A DNA stretch of 11,902 bases from CAZKMM01 sp964553915. Its GTDB lineage: Bacteria > RBG-13-61-14 > DRUE01. Under the pieces are notes generated by a model, which worked only from the letters and a program-made list of their open reading frames with translations, had not been told where the DNA came from and ran no database searches. Positions 1 through 7,069 of this stretch are shown here, piece after piece. The position numbers and the translations under genes are program-made. Within the stretch, counting starts at the first letter, position 1, and the number at the start of each line of letters is the position of its first letter. The stretch spans positions 1 to 11,902 of the forward strand of contig CAZKMM010000081.1 of assembly GCA_964553915.1 (NCBI GenBank), given 5' to 3'.

Positions 1-1
1 T

Positions 2-499
2 AGTTATGGGCTTATCCTTCAAGATGGAAGAGGCAGGAAATCTTACATTACTCAAGCACTGATTATCAAACAGTCTGGTAATTCTTTGCCCATAGCAACC
101 ATCCAGCCGGAAAAAATAGAGATTGAGCTGGGAGAAGAGGTGGAGTTAGATGGCAGTGGCTCTTATGACCCGGAAGGCTCACCCCTGAATTTTAACTGGC
201 TGGTAATAGATTCAGACCATCCCCTGGAGATTCCGGATTCCTCCCAGGCAAAAATTTCCCTCCAGCCCCCGGAAGAAGGGGATTATCTGCTTGGTTTGAT
301 GGTGGATGATGGGGTGAATTTCAGTGTGATTACTCAGGCTTTGGTTTCGGTAAGCTCCGGGGATTCTGAAGGATGCGGATGCCAGCTGGCTTCTTCCAGT
401 GAATGGAAAGGAACTTTTTTCCTGCCCGGTTTTTTTATTTTGCTTTTCCTTTTTGCTTTAAAACTTTGGGGAAGCGGTGTTAATAAAAATACTGGTTGA
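2..499 (+). CDS. PKD-like domain surface protein with C-terminal membrane tail (5' partial)
   Basis: The frame is open from the window edge to a TGA at 497-499, so only the last 165 codons or so are visible. A TTG at 86 could serve as a start, but the frame continues upstream with related sequence and no SD precedes that TTG, so I treat the gene as truncated by the window. The visible part holds the end of one Ig/PKD-like domain, then a complete one with the hallmark LDGSGSYDPEGSPLNFNW (about 146-205). A Ser-rich linker with GCGC (371-382) follows, then a hydrophobic stretch (about 413-465) and a short tail with two Lys. This matches a secreted, beta-sandwich surface protein anchored at its C-terminus. 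The Cys motif plus hydrophobic segment is reminiscent of MYXO-CTERM-type sorting tails, though the usual Arg cluster is missing. Ligand and function are unknown. Confidence 0.8.
   Translation, partial: SYGLILQDGRGRKSYITQALIIKQSGNSLPIATIQPEKIEIELGEEVELDGSGSYDPEGSPLNFNWLVIDSDHPLEIPDSSQAKISLQPPEEGDYLLGLMVDDGVNFSVITQALVSVSSGDSEGCGCQLASSSEWKGTFFLPGFFILLFLFALKLWGSGVNKNTG
5..358 (+). repeat. Tandem PKD-like domain repeats (protein level)
   Basis: The end of the first domain (SYITQALII, codons 41-67) recurs as SVITQALVS (codons 323-349), each preceded by a Y..GL...DG motif. The period is 282 bp, or 94 residues, which fits one PKD/Ig-like domain. This indicates domain duplication within the gene. More copies may lie upstream of the window. 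Confidence 0.65.
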
Positions 500-519
500 G
501 CGATTTTATCCCTGGGGAA

Positions 520-548
520 TTGACAATTTTCTCAGGCAATGATTTGAT
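520..548 (+). promoter_or_regulatory. Putative sigma70-type promoter for the crotonase-fold gene
   Basis: A perfect TTGACA (520-525) is followed after 17 bp by TTTGAT (543-548, four of six matches to TATAAT). A start near 555 would give a leader of about 20 nt containing a strong SD, AGGAGG, at 564-569, six bases before the ATG at 576. No convincing terminator hairpin is seen between the upstream stop (499) and this promoter. Confidence 0.5.
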
Positions 549-575
549 AAATTAAAATTTTTCAGGAGGAGGGAA

Positions 576-1478
576 ATGGAGTATCAGGAGGTTGAGTATC
601 AGGTTTCGGAGCAGATTGCTACCATTACAATGAACCGACCGGAGAGGCTCAATGCTTTTACTCCGAGAATGGCGCTGGAGCTTAGTGATGCTCTGCTTCG
701 GGCAGATGATGAGGATGAGGTTCGGGTAGTGATTGTTACTGGAGCCGGCAGGGCTTTTTGTGCCGGAGCAGATTTAACCGAGGGGGCAAAGATTTTTCAG
801 GATTTTACCCAGATGCCAGAGATGGAGCGTCGCTGGATTGAGCGGTTAAATCAGGAGGTTGAGAAAAGAGCGATTGTTCCAGAGAGCCCGGTGGGCAAAG
901 CAGGGAGCTGGGGAGCAGGTTTAATCCATCTGCTCTGGGCTTTGAAAAAACCGGTAATTGCAGTGATGAAAGGACCCGCGGTAGGATTTGGCGCGGCTTT
1001 TCCGCTTTCTATGGATTTCCGCTTTGCTGGCGAGAGTGCGAAAATTGGTTTTGTCTTTCCCAAAAGAGGCGTGGTGCCAGAGTCCTTAAGTCCTTTTCTT
1101 CTTCCCCGGATTATCGGCTTGGGAAAGGCACTGGACCTACTTTTAACCGGTAGAATTGTTCGGGCAGAAGAAGCTTTAAAGATAGGTCTGGTTCATCAGG
1201 TATATCCGGATTCTGAGGTAATGGAGCGAGCACGGGAATTTGCCAAAGAGATTTATGAAAACTGTGCCCCGGTGGCGGTGGCATTAACTAAAAGAATGGT
1301 CTGGCAGTTCCTTTTAGAAAATGACCCGGTGAACCTTGAGCGAATCAATCATACTTACTTTTTCTGGACCACCACCACTCCGGACTGCATAGAGGGAATA
1401 AAATCCTTTCTGGAAAAAAGGAAACCCAACTGGAAGATGAGCCCTAAAAAAGACCTGCCAGAGTTTTTCCCGCTCTAA
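576..1478 (+). CDS. Crotonase-fold acyl-CoA enzyme, probably an enoyl-CoA isomerase
   Basis: The protein has 300 residues and starts at an ATG with a strong SD (AGGAGG, 564-569). It belongs to the enoyl-CoA hydratase/isomerase superfamily, whose members stabilise a thioester enolate in an oxyanion hole. The first oxyanion segment is AFCAGADL (residues 60-67), the second KPVIAVMKGPAVGFGAA (125-141). Aligned by eye to rat mitochondrial hydratase, the two catalytic glutamates fall on Ala141 and Phe161, so ordinary hydratase chemistry looks unlikely. A glutamate is present instead at position 169 in VPES, where ECI2/Eci1-type delta3,delta2-enoyl-CoA isomerases carry their catalytic Glu (PEG motif). 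Residues 76-122 form a longer helical insert before the second oxyanion segment. The C-terminal helix (TPDCIEGIKSFLEKRKPNW) is typical of the superfamily. A role in unsaturated acyl-CoA oxidation is inferred. The stop lies 7 bp from the convergent lipoprotein gene. Confidence 0.9.
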   Translation: MEYQEVEYQVSEQIATITMNRPERLNAFTPRMALELSDALLRADDEDEVRVVIVTGAGRAFCAGADLTEGAKIFQDFTQMPEMERRWIERLNQEVEKRAIVPESPVGKAGSWGAGLIHLLWALKKPVIAVMKGPAVGFGAAFPLSMDFRFAGESAKIGFVFPKRGVVPESLSPFLLPRIIGLGKALDLLLTGRIVRAEEALKIGLVHQVYPDSEVMERAREFAKEIYENCAPVAVALTKRMVWQFLLENDPVNLERINHTYFFWTTTTPDCIEGIKSFLEKRKPNWKMSPKKDLPEFFPL

Positions 1479-1485
1479 GCTCAGA

Positions 1486-2250
1486 TTATTTTTTCTTTTT
1501 CTGCTTGGGGGAATAGGTGGCAATAATTGAGCCGGTGGCAAGCCAGAGCTCAACAATATCATCTTCCCAGGTTTCCTGGAGCTGGTCCCAGGGATAGGGG
1601 CGAGCTCCATAAGGTCCGGGAGGAAGGCTGACAAGAGATTTCTTTACCGCTTCTTCCGCATAGGGACGATACTGGCTGAGCATAGTAAACGCAGCATTAT
1701 AGGCTAAAACCGCTGCCAGAGCATCCTGTTGATTATCAAACTGGCTTGCCAGCCACAGGCTTTCTACCAGGGTATTTTCTGAAGCGGTATGCTCGCTTTT
1801 CCAGAGCACTTCTCCGGTTTGAGCGTCAACCATCTCCAGCCGAAGCCCAACAATGATGTCAGAATAAACCAGAGCATAATGCTTGGTAAATTCTGTTACG
1901 GTTCCATAGACCAGGGCATCAACTCCTAATAGTTCTCCCAGCTCCTCGGAGGTGAACATATAAACATCATGAGAAATCATCACCCCGTTTTCTTTTAATA
2001 TCCGGTCTATTTTCTTTAAATCCAGACATTGATACCCCTTATAAATCAAACGCTGGTGAACTATCGGGCGAATCAAAGGCGTGGCATCTAAATCCGGGCT
2101 CATATTATCCATTGGAAGAACCGCCACCATTCGGGGACGATACCTACTGAACTCCGGATGAACTATATCTATAGACTTCTCCGCACAACTGGAGAAAAAA
2201 AGTAAAAATCCCAGACAGACTAAAATCAATTTTGCGGAATTTGACCGCAA
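1486..2250 (-). CDS. GNA1162/DUF799-family lipoprotein
   Basis: This 254-residue protein has a lipoprotein signal peptide: Arg/Lys n-region, hydrophobic core (residues 8-19) and FSSC with Cys22 as the probable lipidated residue. Phe at -3 is not ideal for a lipobox. Ala at +2 is compatible with outer-membrane sorting. The mature part (RMVAVLPMDNMSPD, later DALVYGTVTEF, then VDAQTGEVLWKSEHTA) matches the GNA1162 (DUF799) family, which shares the CsgG-like alpha/beta fold and usually sits beside CsgG-type lipoproteins. Exact role unknown; an envelope or cell-wall function is inferred from context. The start is a TTG at 2250 with only a weak AGGT element 11 bases upstream. It is preferred because it supplies the basic n-region, whereas the next TTG (codon 8) would remove it. 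The protein ends in KQKKKK, a lysine tail like that of the preceding gene product. Confidence 0.82.
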   Translation of the reverse strand: MRSNSAKLILVCLGFLLFFSSCAEKSIDIVHPEFSRYRPRMVAVLPMDNMSPDLDATPLIRPIVHQRLIYKGYQCLDLKKIDRILKENGVMISHDVYMFTSEELGELLGVDALVYGTVTEFTKHYALVYSDIIVGLRLEMVDAQTGEVLWKSEHTASENTLVESLWLASQFDNQQDALAAVLAYNAAFTMLSQYRPYAEEAVKKSLVSLPPGPYGARPYPWDQLQETWEDDIVELWLATGSIIATYSPKQKKKK

Positions 2251-2274
2251 TTTGTCTTTTACCTGCTTTGAAGA

Positions 2275-2628
2275 TTATTTCTTTTTCGGCTTATGCTTGG
2301 AAGCTGGAGCGGGTTTTTCCTTTCCCAGCCGAACGCTTACTTCCTGCTCCCCGGCACCGATATAAATATCCCGCTCATAAGTATCAAATCCCGGTTTGGT
2401 AATTACCAGGTGATGGGGTCCCACCTCCAGCTTCAAACAGCCCTGCGCCCGGGTGAATTGATTGGCTTTGCCCAGATATTTGCCATCCAGATAAACTTCC
2501 GCACTTGCCGGCACCACCTCCAGACAAAGAATTCCCGTGCTGGGAACCAGCTCCAGGCTTTTTTCTATCTCACAGCCCAAGCCCAGAATGACCAGTAATA
2601 TCCCCAGACCGATGATGAGCCTTTTCAT
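2275..2628 (-). CDS. Small PEGA-domain lipoprotein
   Basis: The protein has 117 residues: MKR n-region, hydrophobic core (4-17) and Cys19 in LGLGC. Gly at -3 makes the lipobox non-canonical, so lipidation is likely but not certain. Residues 33-101 form a PEGA domain, with the characteristic VVPASAEVYLDGKYLGKA, then a GPHHLVITKPGFDTYERDI segment. PEGA domains are small beta-rich surface modules found in bacterial envelope proteins. The C-terminus is a basic tail (residues 102-117) ending KPKKK. The start has a strong SD (AGGAGGA, 2634-2640, complement). It lies between a CsgG-family gene and a GNA1162-family gene, the slot that a DUF4810 lipoprotein of similar size occupies in many proteobacterial versions of this cassette. 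Joint action of the three in the outer membrane is an inference. Confidence 0.82.
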   Translation of the reverse strand: MKRLIIGLGILLVILGLGCEIEKSLELVPSTGILCLEVVPASAEVYLDGKYLGKANQFTRAQGCLKLEVGPHHLVITKPGFDTYERDIYIGAGEQEVSVRLGKEKPAPASKHKPKKK

Positions 2629-2651
2629 TCTTCTCCTCCTGATTTAGGGTT

Positions 2652-3602
2652 TTAAATTTTTCCCGCGTCTTTTTCTAATACCACCACATCTCCCCGCTTG
2701 GCTCTACCAGAGCCAGAAATCAGCCGTGCCAGGGAAATATCTTCTCCACTAAAATCAAATACTTCATAGGTTCCGATTTTTCTGGTTTTGTAGCCGAGAA
2801 ATTCGCCAGTCTCCGGGTCAGTGATTTTTCCAGTTACTTTATAGACCACCAGCCTTGCTCCCATCTGCATTCCGCTTTTTCTCCCTGCGTTAATATAAAC
2901 AATCTCTTCTCCGTCTGAATAATCCACCTCTGCCACTCTTCCCTCCCAGGGGAGTTGTTCCAGCTGTTTGATCAGATTATCAATAAACTTGCTGATGGCA
3001 GCCCTTAAAGCTTTATCTGCCATTGTCTCATCAAAGCTGGCTTTTTCCCCAAAGCCCATAAAGGTCTCCAGCTCCCGCTCCGCCCGACCGGTGCCAGAAT
3101 CCGCATAGATAATCTTTCCGGTGGTAACATTTGCTACCCGGATGTCCACGGTAGCTTCCGCGATTTCGGTTTTTTTCTTGTAAAGCCCGAGGTCCTCTGC
3201 CTCTTCCCAGATTCCGAATTGGGTGATGGAGCCAATAATTACCGCCTGCAGACCGACCAGTTTTCCCGGCTCGGCCGCGGTCGCCAGATTAACCTTGCCG
3301 GATTCAATCAGGTCGTATTCCTTTTCCAGCTCCTCCAGGTCTGCTCGCTCGTAAAGCTCAAACATTCCGCTTTTCTCCAGCTCTGAGTAGAGAATATCCA
3401 CCGCGGCTTGAGTGAGCTTTCCCTTGCCGTATCTGGATTTGTTCTTAAAGGCATAAATTCCCACCCGTTTTTTAGGACCGGTAAGCTTGGGAGCTGGGGG
3501 CGGAGAAGTTTGAGCTATTTCCGGCTCCTTTTTCTGGGCACAGGAAAAAATCACCAGAAAAGAAACCATAACCAGAAAAGCTGAGAATAATCCTCGCTTC
3601 AT
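2652..3602 (-). CDS. CsgG-family outer-membrane lipoprotein with C-terminal FlgT-like domain
   Basis: The 316-residue protein has a signal peptide with lipobox IFSC (Cys21) and Ala at +2, fitting an outer-membrane lipoprotein. A Pro-rich linker (about 31-44) leads to a CsgG-like domain (about 45-215): KRVGIYAFKNKS, SGMFELYERADLEELEKE, LVGLQAVIIGSITQFG and VDIRVANVTTGKIIYADSG are recognisable landmarks. Residues about 220-312 form a second small beta domain (GEEIVYINAGRKSGMQMGARL ... TDPETGEFLG ... SGRAKRGDVV), like the FlgT C-terminal region often seen on CsgG-family proteins. Curli CsgG forms a secretion pore, but no curli genes are visible here, so a pore role is not claimed. The start overlaps the cysS stop in ATGA and has a near-perfect SD (3606-3615), indicating translational coupling. 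Confidence 0.88.
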   Translation of the reverse strand: MKRGLFSAFLVMVSFLVIFSCAQKKEPEIAQTSPPPAPKLTGPKKRVGIYAFKNKSRYGKGKLTQAAVDILYSELEKSGMFELYERADLEELEKEYDLIESGKVNLATAAEPGKLVGLQAVIIGSITQFGIWEEAEDLGLYKKKTEIAEATVDIRVANVTTGKIIYADSGTGRAERELETFMGFGEKASFDETMADKALRAAISKFIDNLIKQLEQLPWEGRVAEVDYSDGEEIVYINAGRKSGMQMGARLVVYKVTGKITDPETGEFLGYKTRKIGTYEVFDFSGEDISLARLISGSGRAKRGDVVVLEKDAGKI

Positions 3603-5104
3603 TGTTCACCTCCTTGGGCTTTGGTTTTTTCTCTTAATTTTTTTCGGTCTATCTCCCATTCAGTTCCTTCCCGGGTATCTTTCAGCAAAATTCCTTTTTC
3701 TGCCAGCTCGGAGCGAATCGCATCTGCCCGGGAAAAATCTTTCTCTTCCCGAGCCTGAGCCCGGAGCAGGATTTTCTCCTCCAGCTCCTTTTGAGCAATG
3801 CCCAAAATTTCCAGCCCCTGCTTTTTCTCGTTTTCTGTATATTGAATTGGGTCCTCCTGAAAAATTCCCAGTATCCCTCCCAGCTCTGCCAGTTTTTTCC
3901 AGCACTGCTCCAATAATTTGACTGCTCCCGGTTTTTTCAAAAATTTCCCCTTCTCCAAGTGCTGGTTAATCAGGCGGAGAAAATCATTGAAAATTCCCAG
4001 AACCCGGGCGGTATTAAAATCATCATCCATTGCCTGAATAAAATCCTGCTCCAGTTGATTGAGCCTTTCCCAGAGTTCTGCTTCTTTTAAAATCTGATTA
4101 TCATCCGAGGCTCTTGCTAATTTTTCTATCCGAGAAAACGCCTGATAAAACCGGGATAAGTTGTCCTCTGCCTGAAGAAGATTCTCCTCGGAAAAATCTA
4201 TCGGACTCCGCCAATGCGCGGTGCAATAAAAATATCGCAAAACCTCCGGATGATACCGACTTAAAAGCCCGCGAATCAAAAGAATATTGCCCAGAGATTT
4301 ACTCATCTTTTCCCTGTGGATTTGAACAAAACCATTATGAAGCCAGTAGTTAACCATTTTGGTGCCATAAGCGGATTCGCTCTGGGCGATCTCGTTCTCA
4401 TGATGCGGGAAAATCAGGTCTTTGCCTCCGCCGTGAATATCAAAGGGAGTGCCCAGATATTTGGCACTCATCACCGAGCATTCTATATGCCAGCCCGGTC
4501 TTCCTTCTCCCCAGGGACTTTGCCATTTAGGCTCGCCCGGCTTGGCTTTTTTCCATAAAGCAAAATCCAGCGGGTCTTTTTTGCCTTCCCCTGGCTCCAC
4601 CCGGGCACCAGCAAGCATTTCATCCGGGCTTCTTTTGCTCAGCTTGCCATATTCGGGAAATTTCCTCACTGAAAACCAGACATTGCCTTCTGAGACATAA
4701 GCATAGCCTTTATCAATCAGGGTTTGAATGGTCTGAATAATGTCTGGAATATGCTCGCTCACCCTGGGAGTATGAGTGGGAGGAGCAACCCGAAGAGCCT
4801 CCATATCCCGGTCATAGCTCTCAATGTATCTTTCTGCAATTTCCTGGGCACTAACTCCTTCCTGATTGGCTTTATTGATAATTTTATCATCCACATCAGT
4901 ATAATTTCGCACATAAATAACCTTATACCCCCGATACTGGAGATAGCGATATATAATGTCAAATACCACCGCGGCTCTGCCATGCCCGATATGGCTGTGG
5001 TCGTAAACCGTGGGACCGCAGACATACATCCGAACCTCTCCCGGATGAATCTCTTTAAATTCCTCCTTTTTCTGGGTCAGCGTGTTATAGACCCGAATCG
5101 CCAT
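3599..5104 (-). CDS. cysS: Cysteinyl-tRNA synthetase
   Basis: CysRS is a class I, monomeric, cytosolic enzyme that charges tRNA-Cys with cysteine using ATP. The 501-residue length is only slightly above the usual 460-480. The HIGH signature is at residues 38-41 (CGPTVYDHSHIGHGRA) and KMSKS at 266-270. The four zinc ligands that recognise the cysteine thiol are all present at Cys29, Cys209 (HIECS), His234 and Glu238 (FPHHENE). The C-terminal part (about 300-490) is the helical DALR/anticodon region (DDDFNTARVLGIFNDF). The ATG at 5104 has a GGAGG SD located in the final codons of gltX, two bases of spacing from its stop. No T-box leader is present, as the gene is internal to the operon. Confidence 0.98.
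   Translation of the reverse strand: MAIRVYNTLTQKKEEFKEIHPGEVRMYVCGPTVYDHSHIGHGRAAVVFDIIYRYLQYRGYKVIYVRNYTDVDDKIINKANQEGVSAQEIAERYIESYDRDMEALRVAPPTHTPRVSEHIPDIIQTIQTLIDKGYAYVSEGNVWFSVRKFPEYGKLSKRSPDEMLAGARVEPGEGKKDPLDFALWKKAKPGEPKWQSPWGEGRPGWHIECSVMSAKYLGTPFDIHGGGKDLIFPHHENEIAQSESAYGTKMVNYWLHNGFVQIHREKMSKSLGNILLIRGLLSRYHPEVLRYFYCTAHWRSPIDFSEENLLQAEDNLSRFYQAFSRIEKLARASDDNQILKEAELWERLNQLEQDFIQAMDDDFNTARVLGIFNDFLRLINQHLEKGKFLKKPGAVKLLEQCWKKLAELGGILGIFQEDPIQYTENEKKQGLEILGIAQKELEEKILLRAQAREEKDFSRADAIRSELAEKGILLKDTREGTEWEIDRKKLREKTKAQGGEQ
3606..3615 (-). promoter_or_regulatory. Strong SD inside the end of cysS for the CsgG-family gene
   Basis: On the minus strand this reads AAGGAGGTGA, an almost full anti-16S match, with the AGGAGG core six bases before the ATG at 3602. 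It lies within the last codons of cysS, so the CsgG-family gene can be loaded by ribosomes terminating on cysS and also initiate well by itself. Confidence 0.75.
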
Positions 5105-5106
5105 TT

Positions 5107-6588
5107 CTATCCTCCAGCCTCACTTTTTAAAACTTTAAAGGCATTTTCCAGCCTCTGCCTTATTTCTTCTTTACCTAAAATTCTTAAAAGGTCCCTCATT
5201 GCCGGACCCTCTTTTCTTCCGGTCAGAGCAAAACGAATCGGTAGATATATCTCCTTTTTAGTCATCCGGGGAAAGAGCTTTTTTAAGCTGGCTTCATCTA
5301 TTCCTTCCCCGGCATTTTTAAGATACTCAATCAGAACGGATAAAACCACCTTTGCATTGTTTATCCCGCTAAGAAGAGATTTTACCTGCTCCGGCTCAGG
5401 CATTTCCAGATAAATCTTGAGCCAGCTCCCCAGCTCGGACAAAACCCGAACATTGTCCCGAACCGAAACTAACATTTCTTCCAGCCGGCTGGGTTCAATT
5501 TCTTTTAAGTCTATCCCCTCCTGCTCCAGATATTTTTGAGCATAGCTCAAAAGCTCTGCTCCGCTTAAGCGTAAAAGATATTTCCGATTGAACCACTCCA
5601 GCCGTGATGGGTCAAAAACCGCCGGGCTTTTAGAGACCCGCTCCAGCAAGAAGCTTTCAATCAATTCTTCCCGGGATAAAATCTCCTTTCCCTCCGGATG
5701 AGAAAATCCCAAAAGAGCCAGGTAATTTAATAAAGCCTGAGGAAGATAGCCCTTTTCCTGATAAAACCTAACCGAGCTTGCCTGCTCTCTTTTGCTCAGG
5801 GGCTTTCTGTCCTTATTTAAAATTAAAGGAACATGGGCAAATGACGGAGGCTCAAATCCCAGTGCCTGATATACCAGAAGCTGGGCAAAAGTGTTATGAA
5901 GATGGTCCTCTGCCCGCATCACCAGGCTGATTTCCATCAAATAATCATCCACCACACAGGTAAAATTATAAGTGGGAATCCCATCTGCCCGGCAGATAAT
6001 AAAATCCCCGATCTCCTTGGAATGAGTTTGTAGTTCCCCACGAATTAAATCTTTAAATTTTAACAGCATCGGCTCGGTGCGGAGCCGAAGGCTGTATTTT
6101 TCCCCTCTCTCTATCCGGGCTTTTCTTTCCTCCTCTTTTAAATTTCGGCATTTGCCAGAATACCGATAAGCTCGCTTTAACTTCCGGGCAAGCTCCCGCT
6201 CCCTTTCCAGCTCCTCCTCAGTGCAGAAGCAGGGATAGGCTTTTCCTTCTTCTACCAGCCGATCCAGATAAGAGCGGTAAATCTTGAGCCGGGCTGACTG
6301 CCGATAAGGAGCATAATCGCCCACCTCTTTTTCTTCCTGATACCCAACCGGTCCCTCATCCCAGTCCAGCTCCAGCCAGCGAAGGGTCTGATAAATTTCC
6401 TGCTCTGAGCCGGGAACGGTTCGGGCAAGGTCCGTATCATCTATTCGGAGGATAAATTTCCCGCCATATTTTCGGGCATAAAGCCAGTTGAACAAAGCGG
6501 TGCGAAGATTACCAATATGAAGCTTTCCCGTAGGACTGGGTGCAAACCTCACCCGCACCGGGCGGGAATTATTTTTTTTCTCAATCAT
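5107..6588 (-). CDS. gltX: Glutamyl-tRNA synthetase
   Basis: GluRS charges tRNA-Glu; in bacteria without GlnRS it may also misacylate tRNA-Gln, which cannot be judged here. The 493-residue length is normal. RFAPSPTGKLHIGNLRTAL (residues 14-32) carries the HIGH-type motif and PLSKR (263-267) replaces KMSKS, as is standard in GluRS. A zinc-knuckle pattern is visible: Cys120-x-Cys122, then Tyr143 and Cys147, like the C-x-C...Y...C ligands of the E. coli enzyme. VMRAEDHL (223-230) resembles the Thermus version of this active-site motif. The C-terminal third is the helical anticodon-binding region. The ATG at 6588 lies inside the ispF 3' end (8-bp overlap) with a modest SD (CTGGA), so its translation probably depends on coupling. 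Confidence 0.98.
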   Translation of the reverse strand: MIEKKNNSRPVRVRFAPSPTGKLHIGNLRTALFNWLYARKYGGKFILRIDDTDLARTVPGSEQEIYQTLRWLELDWDEGPVGYQEEKEVGDYAPYRQSARLKIYRSYLDRLVEEGKAYPCFCTEEELERERELARKLKRAYRYSGKCRNLKEEERKARIERGEKYSLRLRTEPMLLKFKDLIRGELQTHSKEIGDFIICRADGIPTYNFTCVVDDYLMEISLVMRAEDHLHNTFAQLLVYQALGFEPPSFAHVPLILNKDRKPLSKREQASSVRFYQEKGYLPQALLNYLALLGFSHPEGKEILSREELIESFLLERVSKSPAVFDPSRLEWFNRKYLLRLSGAELLSYAQKYLEQEGIDLKEIEPSRLEEMLVSVRDNVRVLSELGSWLKIYLEMPEPEQVKSLLSGINNAKVVLSVLIEYLKNAGEGIDEASLKKLFPRMTKKEIYLPIRFALTGRKEGPAMRDLLRILGKEEIRQRLENAFKVLKSEAGG

Positions 6589-7069
6589 TTTCCAGCTTTT
6601 TTACCAGACAGACCGAGATGCAGGCAATACCTTCTTTTCTTCCTAAAGCTCCCATCAATTCCGGACGGGTGGCTTTGATTGAGACCTGCTCTGGAGAAAC
6701 CTCCAGCGCCTCTGCCAGGCGAGTTTGCATCTCTGGAATCTTATCTGCCAGCTTGGGCTCCTCTAAAATCACTACTGAATCTATATTAACCAGCTGGTAT
6801 CCTTTTTCTCGCATCATTTTCAGGCACTGGTTCAAAAGCTTTAAGCTGTTGGCATTTTTATATTTCGGGTCCGTATCCGGAAAATGCCTTCCGAGGTCTC
6901 CAAGCTGAACCGCCCCGAGCAGAGCATCTGCACAGGAATGAGCCACTACATCCGCATCAGAATGCCCGAGCAGACCGAGCGGATAATCAAATTCCACCCC
7001 GGCAAGAATCAGCTTTCTCCCTTTGACCAGGCGATGAAAATCTATTCCCAGACCAATTCGGTAGTTCAT
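6581..7069 (-). CDS. ispF: 2-C-methyl-D-erythritol 2,4-cyclodiphosphate synthase
   Basis: IspF catalyses the CMP-releasing cyclisation in the MEP isoprenoid pathway and works as a cytosolic homotrimer. The 162-residue length is typical. Zinc ligands are in place: Asp10 and His12 (GIDFH) and His44 (DADVVAHSCADALLGA). PDTDP (64-68) and GRKEGIA (143-149) are also family landmarks. The cytidine/diphosphate loop reads KATRPELMG where the usual form is KATTTE..G: the second Thr is replaced by Arg134, while Thr133 and the metal-binding Glu136 remain. The gene overlaps ispD by ATGA (7066-7069) and is preceded by a GGAG-type SD, so it is probably translated in step with ispD, which acts two steps earlier in the pathway. 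Confidence 0.97.
   Translation of the reverse strand: MNYRIGLGIDFHRLVKGRKLILAGVEFDYPLGLLGHSDADVVAHSCADALLGAVQLGDLGRHFPDTDPKYKNANSLKLLNQCLKMMREKGYQLVNIDSVVILEEPKLADKIPEMQTRLAEALEVSPEQVSIKATRPELMGALGRKEGIACISVCLVKKLEND

Noticed and set aside
86..88. TTG as the true start of the first gene
   Set aside because: The frame is open upstream and encodes a domain end homologous to the one downstream, and no SD precedes the TTG. The gene is cut by the window edge.
1314..1634. A 106-codon minus-strand open frame across the convergent junction
   Set aside because: It overlaps two well-supported genes, has no SD and shows no recognisable domain.
4724..5413. A 229-codon open frame on the plus strand
   Set aside because: It lies fully antisense to cysS and gltX, both certain by catalytic motifs, has no SD and shows no family features. 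It is a shadow frame.
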